The notes under the pieces are model-generated. The model had not been told where the DNA came from. It saw nothing but the letters and a program-made list of their open reading frames with translations, and ran no database searches. From NCBI RefSeq assembly GCF_000428925.1, contig NZ_AUAW01000001.1:372001-436000 (forward strand): DNA of 64,000 nucleotides. The letters run 5' to 3'. Below are positions 39,604 through 48,224 of the stretch, one piece after another (position 1 is the first letter of the stretch; each line of letters opens with the position of its first letter). Source of the DNA: Furfurilactobacillus rossiae DSM 15814. Its GTDB lineage: Bacteria; Bacillota; Bacilli; Lactobacillales; Lactobacillaceae. Position numbers and translations under genes: made by a program.

Positions 39604-39631
39604 ATTGTATCACTTTCCCGTAACCGGTAAA
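39604..39631 (-). promoter_or_regulatory. Promoter of the uppS-cdsA-rseP-proS operon
   Basis: On the minus strand TTTACC (39626-39631), 16 nt, then TACAAT (39604-39609) with TGA before it (extended -10). The untranslated leader of about 180 nt contains one clear hairpin (39535-39570, TTGACGGC with GCCGTCAA). Otherwise I see nothing coding between uppS and frr. Confidence 0.6.
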
Positions 39632-39674
39632 ACTGGCCACGTCCTTCACTCATTAATAAATTGTCACCTTGAAT

Positions 39675-39720
39675 AAAAAAACGACTGTGACTGGAAAGTA
39701 GATTTCCAAGCACAATCGCT
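39675..39720 (-). terminator. Terminator after frr
   Basis: On the minus strand AGCGATTGTG and the following CTTGGAAA pair with TTTCCAG and TCACAGTCGT (some G-U pairs), followed by seven T. It closes the rpsB-tsf-pyrH-frr block. Confidence 0.85.
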
Positions 39721-39749
39721 TATATAACGAAAGATATACAGAGCAACAA

Positions 39750-40313
39750 CTAGATAGTCATTAACTCTTTTTCTTTGTCACTAGCAATATTTTCAACGTT
39801 CTTAATGCCAGCATCTGTGATTTTTTGAGCCTGCTCTTCAAGATCGTGCAACTGATCATCAGTAAAGTCACCATTTTTGTGACCTTTTTTTAATGAGTCC
39901 ATTGCATCCCGGCGTACATTTCGCACGGCAACTTTAGCTTCTTCAGCCTTACCATGAACTTGCTTTACCAAGTCTTTTCGGCTTTCTTCAGTCAATTGTG
40001 GGATAACCAGCCGAATAGCATTACCGTCATTGGCTGGATTAATTCCCAAATCAGAAGTCAAAATTGCGTGTTCAATAGCATCCAAACTACTTTTATCAAA
40101 TGGTGTAATCAACAAGACACGTGCTTCCGGAATCGTGATGGAAGCCATTTGATTAATCGGTGTTGGTGCCCCATAATAATCTGCCTTAATATCAGCGAGT
40201 AGACCAGCATTGGCACGGCCTGCACGAATATTGCCAAGTTCACGCGACAGTGCGTCGCCGGCCTTGCTCATCCGTTCTTGTGCATCTTTTAAAATTGGTT
40301 CGTTAACAGCCAT
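39750..40313 (-). CDS. frr: Ribosome recycling factor
   Basis: This 187-residue tRNA-shaped protein splits ribosomes after termination together with EF-G. Conserved blocks are RELGNIRAGRANAGLLADIKADYYG near 24 (first 20 residues diagnostic), TPINQMASITIPEARVLLI near 48, and RDAMDSLKKGHKNGDFTDDQ near 135. The frame extends upstream, but the ATG at 40313 has TAGGGGG before it. It starts two nt after the pyrH stop. Confidence 0.96.
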   Translation of the reverse strand: MAVNEPILKDAQERMSKAGDALSRELGNIRAGRANAGLLADIKADYYGAPTPINQMASITIPEARVLLITPFDKSSLDAIEHAILTSDLGINPANDGNAIRLVIPQLTEESRKDLVKQVHGKAEEAKVAVRNVRRDAMDSLKKGHKNGDFTDDQLHDLEEQAQKITDAGIKNVENIASDKEKELMTI

Positions 40314-40314
40314 T

Positions 40315-41037
40315 TTATTTCCCCCTAACAGTTGTCCCGATATTTTCACCCTTAACAACCTTTAAAACGTTGCCAGGCTCGTTAAAATTAAAGACGACCA
40401 ATGGAATATTATTATCCATTGACAGCGATGTTGCTGTTGTATCCATAACATGGAGACCCTTATTTATAATATCCAAGTGAGTCAGAGAATCATACTTAAC
40501 GGCATCAGGGTCTACATTCGGATCGGCTGAGTAAATACCGTCCGTGCCATTTTTGGCCATTAGAATAGCATCCGCATTGATTTCAGCTGCCCGTAACGCA
40601 GCAGTTGTATCCGTTGAGAAGTATGGTGAACCAGTTCCACCGGCAAAAATTACGACCCGATCCTTTTCTAAATGACGAACAGCCTTCCGACGAATGTAAG
40701 GTTCCGCAATCTGGCGCATTTCAATAGAAGTCTGGACACGTGTTGGTACATCTAAGCTTTCCAAACTGTCTTGTAAAGCCAAGGCGTTCATAATAGTTGC
40801 CAGCATACCGACGTAATCAGCTTGAGCGCGTTCCATGCCCATTTCAGATCCCGCTTCACCTCGCCAAATGTTACCACCGCCTACAACAATTGCAATCTGC
40901 ACGCCCAGCGCATAGACCTCTCTTAGTTCTTCAGCAACGGTTTTAATCTTTGGCGGATAGATTCCAAATCCTTGTTCACCGGCCAGTGCTTCACCGCTCA
41001 ACTTTAACATTACACGTTTGTATTTTACATCAGCCAT
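40315..41037 (-). CDS. pyrH: UMP kinase
   Basis: This 240-residue amino-acid-kinase-fold enzyme phosphorylates UMP to UDP for pyrimidine nucleotides. Features are [17 protein letters not shown] near 9, [11 protein letters not shown] near 49, and [21 protein letters not shown] near 128. An ATG ten codons upstream is in frame; the ATG at 41037 (MADVKYKRV) follows AAGGAGG and gives the standard length. It lies between tsf and frr. Confidence 0.96.
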   Translation of the reverse strand: MADVKYKRVMLKLSGEALAGEQGFGIYPPKIKTVAEELREVYALGVQIAIVVGGGNIWRGEAGSEMGMERAQADYVGMLATIMNALALQDSLESLDVPTRVQTSIEMRQIAEPYIRRKAVRHLEKDRVVIFAGGTGSPYFSTDTTAALRAAEINADAILMAKNGTDGIYSADPNVDPDAVKYDSLTHLDIINKGLHVMDTTATSLSMDNNIPLVVFNFNEPGNVLKVVKGENIGTTVRGK

Positions 41038-41119
41038 TAGACCAACATCCTCCTTGTCAGATCCCATGTGGGCGTCTCATTCTACAAAAAAGGCGCACAT
41101 AACGTACGCCCTGGTTTAA

Positions 41120-41995
41120 TTACTTGATTTGACCCATAACTTCGTCAACGAAGTCATCGCTCTTCTTTTCCATGCCTTCACCGACTTGGTAACGAACGAA
41201 TGAAACAACCTTGGCGTTCTTAGAGGAAACGTACTGGTCAACAGTTTGATCGCCATCCTTAACGAATGGTTGATCATTCAATGAAATTTCAGCCAACCAT
41301 TTGTTCAAACGGCCATCAATCATTTTTTCTTTGATGTTGTCTGGCTTGCCAGCAAGGTCGTCTTCTTTAGAAAGAACATCCTTTTCATGATTCAAACGAT
41401 CAGCTGGAACATCCGTCCGGTCAACATATTCTGGGTTGATTGCAGCAACGTGCATTGCAACATCTTTAGCTGTTTCGGCGTCGCCACCTTCAAGAACAAC
41501 CAAAGAGGCAATTGAACCACCCATGTGCAAGTATGAACCAAATACTTGGTCATCAGTCTTATCAACGACCTGGAAACGGCGCAAACTAATCTTTTCACCT
41601 GTTACTTGTGTAGCAGAGATGATTGCATCGCTTAACGTTTCGTTGTCATTAGCTTTCAACTTCAAAGCATCTTCAACAGTAGCAGGTTCTTCTAGAGCAA
41701 TTTGGTCGCTGACTGTTTGTAACAGATCTTTGAATGTGTCGTTTGAGGCAACGAAGTCTGTTTCTGAGTTTAATTCAACAATTGCTGCCTTGTTGCCATG
41801 GATAGCAACTTCGGTTAATCCTTCAGCAGCAATGCGGTCACTCTTCTTTTCTGCCTTGGCGATACCCTTTTCGCGTAAGAAGTCCAAGGCCTTGGCTTCG
41901 TCACCATCAGTAGCGACTAATGCCTTCTTGGCGTCCATGATACCAACACCGGTTTTTTCACGTAATGCTTTAACTTGAGCTGCTGTAACTGCCAT
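41120..41995 (-). CDS. tsf: Translation elongation factor Ts
   Basis: This 291-residue factor exchanges GDP for GTP on EF-Tu. The N-terminal UBA-like domain has [20 protein letters not shown]; the EF-Tu-contacting core follows with [15 protein letters not shown] near 73. Length is typical. ATG follows ATGAGGAGG. A terminator lies in the gap to rpsB, so expression relative to S2 is probably tuned there. Confidence 0.97.
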   Translation of the reverse strand: MAVTAAQVKALREKTGVGIMDAKKALVATDGDEAKALDFLREKGIAKAEKKSDRIAAEGLTEVAIHGNKAAIVELNSETDFVASNDTFKDLLQTVSDQIALEEPATVEDALKLKANDNETLSDAIISATQVTGEKISLRRFQVVDKTDDQVFGSYLHMGGSIASLVVLEGGDAETAKDVAMHVAAINPEYVDRTDVPADRLNHEKDVLSKEDDLAGKPDNIKEKMIDGRLNKWLAEISLNDQPFVKDGDQTVDQYVSSKNAKVVSFVRYQVGEGMEKKSDDFVDEVMGQIK

Positions 41996-42041
41996 CTTAG
42001 TATGGCCTCCTCATAATTTTTAATAAACATAGTAATTTGAG

Positions 42042-42094
42042 AAAAAGACTGCCTATCAATCTCAGGCCAAAACGGTCTCAACTGATAGACAGCC
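42042..42094 (-). terminator. Terminator between rpsB and tsf
   Basis: On the minus strand GGCTGTCTATCA pairs with TGATAGGCAGTC (two G-U pairs; stable only in this sense) with an inner GAGACCG/CCTGAG-type stem, followed by TTTTT. tsf must then be reached by read-through or an unseen promoter. Confidence 0.75.
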
Positions 42095-42108
42095 TAAGGT
42101 TTTATCGC

Positions 42109-42894
42109 TTAGTTGTTTTTTTGCTTGTTGTCGCCTTCAACAGCATCAACGATGTCTTCCATCGAATCGCCCTTAGCAGCGGCTTGTTGTTGATCGTCAG
42201 CGCCTTGGTCTTCACCTTGACGGCCTTCGATAACAGCGTCAGCCATCTTCGAAGAGATCAAACGGATGGCACGGATAGCATCATCGTTTGAAGGAATGAT
42301 GTAGTCAATGTCGTCTGGGTCAGTGTTCGTGTCAACCATAGCAACGATCGGAATGTTCAACTTGTGTGCTTCTTGAACAGCGATTTGTTCCTTACGAGGG
42401 TCAACGATGAACATAACATCAGGAATACCAGGCATATCTTCGATACCGCCAAGGAACTTTTCAAGCTTTTCACGTTGCTTAGTTAACAAAGCAACTTCCT
42501 TCTTTGGCAGACGATCAAAAGTACCGTCTTCATCCATCTTCTTTAAATCCTTCAAACGCTTGATCCGTGTTTGAATGGTGTTCCAGTTAGTTAACGTACC
42601 ACCAAGCCAACGGTGGTTAACGTAGTACATACCGGCACGAGTTGCTTCTTCTTCGATTGAGTCTTGAGCTTGCTTCTTAGTTCCAACAAATAAAATGTTT
42701 GAACCCTTAGCAGCTTCATCCTTAACAAAGTTGTAGGCAACGTCAGCCATCTTAACCGTCTTTTGCAAGTCAATGATGTAGATACCGTTACGTTCAGTAA
42801 AGATGTAACGCTTCATCTTTGGGTTCCAACGACGTGTTTGGTGACCGAAGTGGACACCAGCTTCAAGCAATTGCTTCATAGAAATAACAGCCAT
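42109..42894 (-). CDS. rpsB: 30S ribosomal protein S2
   Basis: This 261-residue ribosomal protein starts [20 protein letters not shown] and contains [32 protein letters not shown] near 92, and [18 protein letters not shown] near 158. The C terminus is a variable acidic Gln/Asp-rich tail ([15 protein letters not shown]). ATG follows TTTTGGAGG. It begins the rpsB-tsf-pyrH-frr block and has a strong promoter and a leader of about 110 nt. Confidence 0.98.
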   Translation of the reverse strand: MAVISMKQLLEAGVHFGHQTRRWNPKMKRYIFTERNGIYIIDLQKTVKMADVAYNFVKDEAAKGSNILFVGTKKQAQDSIEEEATRAGMYYVNHRWLGGTLTNWNTIQTRIKRLKDLKKMDEDGTFDRLPKKEVALLTKQREKLEKFLGGIEDMPGIPDVMFIVDPRKEQIAVQEAHKLNIPIVAMVDTNTDPDDIDYIIPSNDDAIRAIRLISSKMADAVIEGRQGEDQGADDQQQAAAKGDSMEDIVDAVEGDNKQKNN

Positions 42895-43014
42895 GTGTTA
42901 AATCCTCCAAAATATAATGTTTTTCCTCCCCAACGCTCATTTGCACAGATCACTCATCCCTGAGCACCGATTTGCGCATCACGCTAGGTGTGAATTGGTT
43001 TTGAACCGACAATT

Positions 43015-43043
43015 AGTATACCAAACGCCAAGTGCTGTGACAA
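43015..43043 (-). promoter_or_regulatory. Promoter of rpsB
   Basis: On the minus strand TTGTCA (43038-43043) and TATACT (43015-43020) are exactly 17 nt apart. The -35 box abuts the ldhD stop codon. The leader contains a CUCA-GGGA-UGAG hairpin (around 42957-42968) and may carry S2 feedback control, which I cannot prove. Confidence 0.8.
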
Positions 43044-43046
43044 GCA

Positions 43047-44039
43047 TTAAATCACCTGATCTTCAGAGGCACCTGTTTGAATCAAGCTCAAATTATGATC
43101 GAGTGAAACGGTCACCATGTTTTTTACGGCCACATTTGTATAAAAAGCAATGTGAGGCGTCATTAAAACGTTCTCGCGAGCAAACAAGTTGTTGAAAGTT
43201 GGATCATCAATTTGTTGACCTCTTAAATCGTGGTTAAAAATGGGCAATTCCTTTTCATAAGTATCTAAGGCGGCGCCCGCGACCTTGCCACTATCCAACG
43301 CTGTAATCAGCGCCTGACTGTCAATCAACGTGCCGCGTCCTGCGTTAACGATCCAAACGCCGTCATTCATCTGGGCAAAAGCATCCTGATCCAGCATGTG
43401 AAAATCATCTTTGGTTGCTGGCGCGTGTAATGTAATCACAGTACTGGCCTGATATAAATCGGCCAATGAGTCAACATAGATGCCCTCTTTTTCCAATTCA
43501 GGATTGTGGTAAACATCATAGGCAACAACCTTCGCGCCAAAACCACGATATATTTGAATTGCAGCTCGACCAATTCTGCCAGTGCCGATCACACCAACTA
43601 TTTGTTGATTCAACTCCTGCGAAACATCCGGTGCCCAACGAAAATCCTGAGCGTGAATTTTAGCTTCAAAACGACGCGTGTTGCGCAGCAATTGTAACAA
43701 CTGGCTAACCGTAAATTCCGCAATTGCTGCCGGAGAATAAGCAGGCACATTGGTCACTTTAATACCTAACTTTTTTGCAGTATCGAGCGCCATGGCGTCC
43801 GTGCCCACGATTCGCGATGACACTGATCGCACATTTTCCTTGACCAATCGTTCAAATACCGCTGGCCCTACTGGATCCGTTTGTAAAATACTAATCCCAT
43901 CACAGCCAGCCGCCTCATCAACGGAATGTTCATCCAAAATAGCTGGTGTCAACGAAACAGTTACCTCGGGATGTGCTGTCTGCCAAGCCTTAAAGTAAGG
44001 TCTTTCATCGTCTCGCACGCCATAAGCTAAAATTTTCAT
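43047..44039 (-). CDS. ldhD: D-2-hydroxyacid dehydrogenase (D-lactate type)
   Basis: This 330-residue NAD-dependent enzyme most resembles lactobacillar D-lactate dehydrogenase, which reduces pyruvate to D-lactate. It starts MKILAYGVRDDERPYF; NVPAYSPAAIAEFTVSQLL near 100, the Rossmann loop VGVIGTGRIGRAAIQIY near 150, and the catalytic Arg in VNAGRGTLID near 234, Glu near 264 and His in TPHIAFYT near 295 are all present. The ATG at 44039 follows TTGGAGG; the upstream extension is rejected. A related enzyme such as D-hydroxyisocaproate dehydrogenase is possible. An inverted repeat (44060-44067 with 44088-44095) lies just upstream. Confidence 0.9.
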   Translation of the reverse strand: MKILAYGVRDDERPYFKAWQTAHPEVTVSLTPAILDEHSVDEAAGCDGISILQTDPVGPAVFERLVKENVRSVSSRIVGTDAMALDTAKKLGIKVTNVPAYSPAAIAEFTVSQLLQLLRNTRRFEAKIHAQDFRWAPDVSQELNQQIVGVIGTGRIGRAAIQIYRGFGAKVVAYDVYHNPELEKEGIYVDSLADLYQASTVITLHAPATKDDFHMLDQDAFAQMNDGVWIVNAGRGTLIDSQALITALDSGKVAGAALDTYEKELPIFNHDLRGQQIDDPTFNNLFARENVLMTPHIAFYTNVAVKNMVTVSLDHNLSLIQTGASEDQVI

Positions 44040-44185
44040 AACGTTTATGCCTCCAAGCAAAATTGGTGAATCTTTCAATTCTTGAATACCAATTTAGCTT
44101 AGCACAAAACTAACTCCTTCTTCGATGAAAGAATGACACCCAATCACTACAGCTAATGAAACGACTGGTCAATCGTCGTTAATTA

Positions 44186-44470
44186 CTAATCATTACGTTC
44201 AAACGGGTTAGCATGATGATCCTGGAGAAAGGCAATTTTTTTGGCTCGCGGCTGATGCTTAAACGCATACTCAGCCTTTAGTGCGCTAGATTTATCCTCG
44301 AACGCCTGTGCGTAAATCATTTTTAATGGATGGCGAAACGCTGGTCGTGTGTACTTAGCTCCCTTGCCTGCCTGATGGGTTGCAAAGCGTCGGCCAACAT
44401 CGTCTGTAAAACCGCCGTACAGTGTGTTGTCGGCACAAAGTAGCACATAAAAATAATAAGGCTTTGACAC
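44186..44470 (-). CDS. GIY-YIG nuclease domain protein (UPF0213 type)
   Basis: This 94-residue protein is a stand-alone GIY-YIG domain of the YhbQ/YazA kind: [20 protein letters not shown] at the start, then an arginine in [19 protein letters not shown] and a later Glu in LKAEYAFK. The domain cuts DNA in other proteins; the cellular role of the single-domain form is unclear. The start is GTG, 3 nt behind the stop of the methyltransferase gene, a pairing seen in Bacillus (yabB-yazA). Confidence 0.9.
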   Translation of the reverse strand: MSKPYYFYVLLCADNTLYGGFTDDVGRRFATHQAGKGAKYTRPAFRHPLKMIYAQAFEDKSSALKAEYAFKHQPRAKKIAFLQDHHANPFERND

Positions 44471-44472
44471 TG

Positions 44473-45231
44473 TTATTGCGCCTCGTTTCCGTAAAGCAAT
44501 TCACGAACATGACCAACATAGTTACCTTCGTTGTCTGCAACAGTCAACGGTGGTAATACTTTTAAACCATTTATTTTGCCGTCTTTGATAGCGTCCACTA
44601 GGAACATATTGGCTTCGCGCCCCGGTTTTGGGTACACAAACTGCAACCGTTTGGGTGCCAAACGAGCCGCCTGCAGGAGCGTCATCATTTCCAAAAAACG
44701 ATCTGGACGGAACACAAAATACGCGTGACCGGTCATCTTAAGCAACCCGGAGGCCGCGTTAATCACATCCGCTAACGTCGTCGTCAGTTCATGGCGTGCA
44801 ATGGCGTAATGTTCATTGGGATTTTTTTGAGATGTTGGTGCATCGACAAAATAAGGTGGATTACACGTCACCACCGCAGCAGAATCTGGACGAATTACCG
44901 TCGTCACGTCGTTAAGATCCATTGTCAGCACTTCCGCCTGTGTTGCCAAACCATTAAGACTAATTGATCGCCGAGCCATGTCGGCTAGACGCGGTTGAAT
45001 CTCAACCATTTTTATTTGCCCTTTTGTTTTGGGACTGAAAAACAAACCGACCGCCCCGTTACCGGCACATAAATCAACAGTTAATCCTCGCCTGGTTCTG
45101 TCGGGATTGGCAAAATCAGCTAATAGAACCGCATCTAGTGAAAATGAAAAAACGGTTTTGCTTTGAATAATTTTAATATCGGCACCGTATAACTGGTCAA
45201 TTCGTTCATCTGGCAGTAAGTTAGGTTCCAT
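44473..45231 (-). CDS. tRNA1(Val) adenine-37 N6-methyltransferase-like protein
   Basis: This 252-residue Rossmann methyltransferase resembles YfiC/YabB-type enzymes, which methylate A37 of tRNA-Val. [20 protein letters not shown] at the start is typical; the SAM loop [13 protein letters not shown] near 45 and the N6-adenine motif [12 protein letters not shown] near 117 are present. The ATG at 45231 has AGAAGTG nine bases upstream; the longer frame is less likely. It is coupled to the GIY-YIG gene as in Bacillus. The exact tRNA target is inferred. Confidence 0.88.
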   Translation of the reverse strand: MEPNLLPDERIDQLYGADIKIIQSKTVFSFSLDAVLLADFANPDRTRRGLTVDLCAGNGAVGLFFSPKTKGQIKMVEIQPRLADMARRSISLNGLATQAEVLTMDLNDVTTVIRPDSAAVVTCNPPYFVDAPTSQKNPNEHYAIARHELTTTLADVINAASGLLKMTGHAYFVFRPDRFLEMMTLLQAARLAPKRLQFVYPKPGREANMFLVDAIKDGKINGLKVLPPLTVADNEGNYVGHVRELLYGNEAQ

Positions 45232-45518
45232 TAATATGTTCACTTCTTTCACAGACTGTTTCAACCTTGCATTCTAGGGTCATCTTCGTCATACTCTTAT
45301 CAGAATTATTATGGTCTAGCCTAGCAATTGCAAGTAGATTTCCAAATACCAATGGCGACCAGCTTTATCTATGTCAGTAATCAACGGGGTTGACGAATTT
45401 CAACTTATTTTTTAAACTAAGGCCAATGTTTCGACATTCGGGAAACGTCAATCATATTATATTATCAGCTTTTTAGGTTACCTATTTTTAAAAACATTTA
45501 AGACTTGGAGGCACCGCC

Positions 45519-46253
45519 TTGTTCTATTCATTTATTCGTGTTGTCGCCCGCATTATCCTGCTAATTGTCAACGGACGACCAAAAATTACACATAAAGACC
45601 GTTTGCCAGAAGGAACCTACATTCTTGTAGGGCCGCACCGAACGTGGTTTGATCCGATTTATTACGCTCTAGCCGCATCACCTCGAAAATTCTCGTTCAT
45701 GACCAAAAAGGAGCTCTTCAAAAATCCAATCATCCGGTTTGTGCTCAACCATGCCAACGCCTATCCGGTAGACCGTGATCACCCAGGTCCTTCAGCAATC
45801 AAGACCCCCGTCAAGATTTTAAAGCAGGGTGAACTGTCAACAATCATTTTTCCTTCTGGCACTCGTCATTCCAGTGAAATGAAGGGCGGCGCCACAGTCA
45901 TCGCTAAGCTTGCTGGTGTTCCCTTGGTTCCCACTGTTTATCAAGGACCATTGACCTTTATGGGATTGTTCAGTCGCAAGCGTGTCAAAGTCAGTTTCGG
46001 TGAACCAATTTATATCGACCGTAAATTCAAAACTGATGATGCCGGTCAACAACAAATTGATCAACAAATGCAAACCGCTTTTGATGCTCTAGATAAAGAA
46101 ATTGATCCGTCCTTCCACTATGTGGATCCAAATCAAAAGCTCTATGAAGAATATCAACAAAAACAGGCTGCAGAGAAAACTGAAGAAAAAGTCGAAGCTG
46201 AACATTTGGCAGAGTTAACTAAGCCAGAAGTCCACAACAGTCGTAAATCATAA
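45519..46253 (+). CDS. plsC: 1-acyl-glycerol-3-phosphate acyltransferase
   Basis: This 244-residue membrane-associated enzyme adds the second acyl chain to make phosphatidic acid. The catalytic block VGPHRTWFDPIYYA near 38 (H-x4-D) and IIFPSGTRHSSEMKGG near 108 (in place of FPEGTRS) are seen, along with VPLVPTVYQGP near 133. The N terminus is hydrophobic; the last 40 residues are a charged Glu/Lys-rich tail. The start is TTG, seven bases after CTTGGAGG. Likely a single-gene unit with a terminator behind it. Confidence 0.92.
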   Translation: MFYSFIRVVARIILLIVNGRPKITHKDRLPEGTYILVGPHRTWFDPIYYALAASPRKFSFMTKKELFKNPIIRFVLNHANAYPVDRDHPGPSAIKTPVKILKQGELSTIIFPSGTRHSSEMKGGATVIAKLAGVPLVPTVYQGPLTFMGLFSRKRVKVSFGEPIYIDRKFKTDDAGQQQIDQQMQTAFDALDKEIDPSFHYVDPNQKLYEEYQQKQAAEKTEEKVEAEHLAELTKPEVHNSRKS

Positions 46254-46283
46254 TTAGCCAACCACAGCACAATTATTGTTATT

Positions 46284-46339
46284 AAAAAGGTGTACTGATA
46301 ATTCCAGATTTGGAATCGTCAGTACACCCTTATTTTTAT
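46284..46339. terminator. Bidirectional terminator between plsC and the ABC genes
   Basis: AAGGTGTACTGA and TCAGTACACCCTT with inner AATTCCA/TGGAAT pairs form a long stem, flanked by AAAAA and TTTTT. plsC and the ABC operon converge on it. Confidence 0.9.
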
Positions 46340-46373
46340 CATATCCAACAGACTGTCTCAGTCATAATTTCAC

Positions 46374-48224
46374 TCAAGGCTGGGGTTCAGCGCTAGCATT
46401 GTTTTCCTCACTGTTAAGAAGTGCCTCACGTTGATCTGCGTCAACGGCTGTTTGCAACCGGTACATATCATAATAGCGCCCTCGCTTAGCCAGCAAATCA
46501 GCATGCGTGCCTCGCCCAACAATTCGACCCTGATCCAGCACCAATATCTGATCGGCATTTCTAATCGTTGACAGCCGGTGTGCAATTGCAATCGTGGTCC
46601 GCCCACTTTGCAATTTTTGAAGACCGTCCTGAATAAGTGCTTCAGTTTCTGTGTCGATGTCGGCCGTTGCCTCATCCAATATAAGCACCTTTGGATTATG
46701 TGCCACCGTGCGTGCAAATGACAACAGTTGTCGCTGACCACCGGAATAGCTGGCACCACGTTCAATGACACGAGCATGATATTTGTCAGGCAATTGATCA
46801 ATAAAACGATCTGCTGACACAAAACGCGCAGCATCTTCAACTTGTTGATCACTGATATTGTCATCAAACATGCGGATGTTCGATGCAATGTCGCCGTAAA
46901 ACATAAATGAATCTTGAAGGACAAGCCCGAAACGTTGACGTAATTCGGCCATACTGTAATCGCGAATATCACGATCATCAATCAAGACTTGACCCGAACC
47001 AAACTCATAAAACCGCATCAAAACATTTATTGTTGAAGATTTACCAGAACCCGTATGACCCACTAATGCAACCGTTTGTCCTGGTTCGACAGTAAAGGAA
47101 ACGTCATGTAGCACATCATGTTCACCATCATAACTAAAGTTAACGTGTTTAAACTCGATTTTCCCTCGAGTAATTTTAGCGCCCTCGACCGGATGCTGTT
47201 GCGGAGCGAGTGTTTGATCATCCATCACCCGTAAAACACGTGAACCGGCAACAATACCGTCTTGAAAATCAGAAAGTGAATCCATCATGTTTGCCATCGG
47301 ATTGTAAAAATTGCTGAGGTATTGGACAAACGCATAAATCGTACCTGCAAGAACAAAGTGATGAAATGCATCGATACCAAACATCCATAGCACAGCAACC
47401 TCGCCCAGAGCAAACAGCAAATCAATAATTGGACCCAGTAGCAATGAATTGGTGCGAATCATTGCCCGCCGTGTATCAAAATAGGCTTGGTTGGTTTGTT
47501 CAAATTCGCGATTCATTCGGTGTTCCTGACGAAATTCCTGAATCACCGCAATTCCGTTAATGGACTCCGCTAGTTTAGCGTTCAGTTCGCTCAGTCGTTC
47601 ACGCATGGACCGGTAGACCCGACTGCTAAAATGCTGATAATACCAAATCGCAAAAATTAATATCGGTAAAAAGGCCAATACAACCAGTGAAACTTTAACG
47701 TTAGTTCGGTACATGGCGTAAAACGATGTAATCACTGAGAATAACGCCACAATAGCGGCAGCAAACAGTGCCCAGAATGTCTGAAATGACATCGTATCAT
47801 TGGTTAGTCGCGACAATATTGATCCGGCCGGCACTTGGTCAAAATAGCGCATCCCCAGTGTGTGAAGCTTGCGAAACATCTTAACACGAACATTTTCAAG
47901 CATTCGTTCGCCACCCATGGCATACAAGAATTCCTGTCCAAACTGGAAAATCGCCTTGATAATCGTGCCAAGGAAGTAAAATCCAGCAAAGAAGAGAACG
48001 ACTCGCAAGCCTGAATTATGCACCCTTAAATATTGATCCATATACGTTGACATCAGTTTTGGTAACAATACATTAATTAAACTAACCAAAAAGGCAAAGA
48101 CAATTGCCCAAATAAAATCCCATTTATATGGCGCCGCATAAGGTAACAACCGCTTAATAACTGTTGTCTGTTCTTTCATCGACATACTTCGAGCCCAGGC
48201 CGACTCATGATTATTTTGTGCCAT
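46374..48224 (-). CDS. Heterodimeric ABC exporter, active-site subunit
   Basis: This 616-residue half-transporter has six membrane helices (about 35-330) and an ATPase domain. Walker A GHTGSGKSSTI is near 390, the signature YSGGQRQLL near 490, Walker B VLILDEATADIDTE near 515 with the catalytic Glu, and the H-loop AHRLSTI near 550. It overlaps the stop of its partner (TAATG), so they are translationally coupled. Pairs of this type (LmrCD, TM287/288-like) export drugs, lipids or peptides; the substrate is not evident. A Gln/Asn/Glu-rich tail ends the protein. Confidence 0.93.
   Translation of the reverse strand: MAQNNHESAWARSMSMKEQTTVIKRLLPYAAPYKWDFIWAIVFAFLVSLINVLLPKLMSTYMDQYLRVHNSGLRVVLFFAGFYFLGTIIKAIFQFGQEFLYAMGGERMLENVRVKMFRKLHTLGMRYFDQVPAGSILSRLTNDTMSFQTFWALFAAAIVALFSVITSFYAMYRTNVKVSLVVLAFLPILIFAIWYYQHFSSRVYRSMRERLSELNAKLAESINGIAVIQEFRQEHRMNREFEQTNQAYFDTRRAMIRTNSLLLGPIIDLLFALGEVAVLWMFGIDAFHHFVLAGTIYAFVQYLSNFYNPMANMMDSLSDFQDGIVAGSRVLRVMDDQTLAPQQHPVEGAKITRGKIEFKHVNFSYDGEHDVLHDVSFTVEPGQTVALVGHTGSGKSSTINVLMRFYEFGSGQVLIDDRDIRDYSMAELRQRFGLVLQDSFMFYGDIASNIRMFDDNISDQQVEDAARFVSADRFIDQLPDKYHARVIERGASYSGGQRQLLSFARTVAHNPKVLILDEATADIDTETEALIQDGLQKLQSGRTTIAIAHRLSTIRNADQILVLDQGRIVGRGTHADLLAKRGRYYDMYRLQTAVDADQREALLNSEENNASAEPQP

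Noticed and set aside
39225-39623. 132-codon plus-strand frame at the uppS start
   Set aside because: Antisense to uppS and its promoter region, without a ribosome site.
41436-41978. 180-codon plus-strand frame opposite tsf
   Set aside because: Antisense shadow of tsf; no ribosome site and no recognisable protein features.
46370-46981. 203-codon open frame within the ABC transporter gene
   Set aside because: It lies in another frame of a clearly coding ATPase domain with intact motifs.
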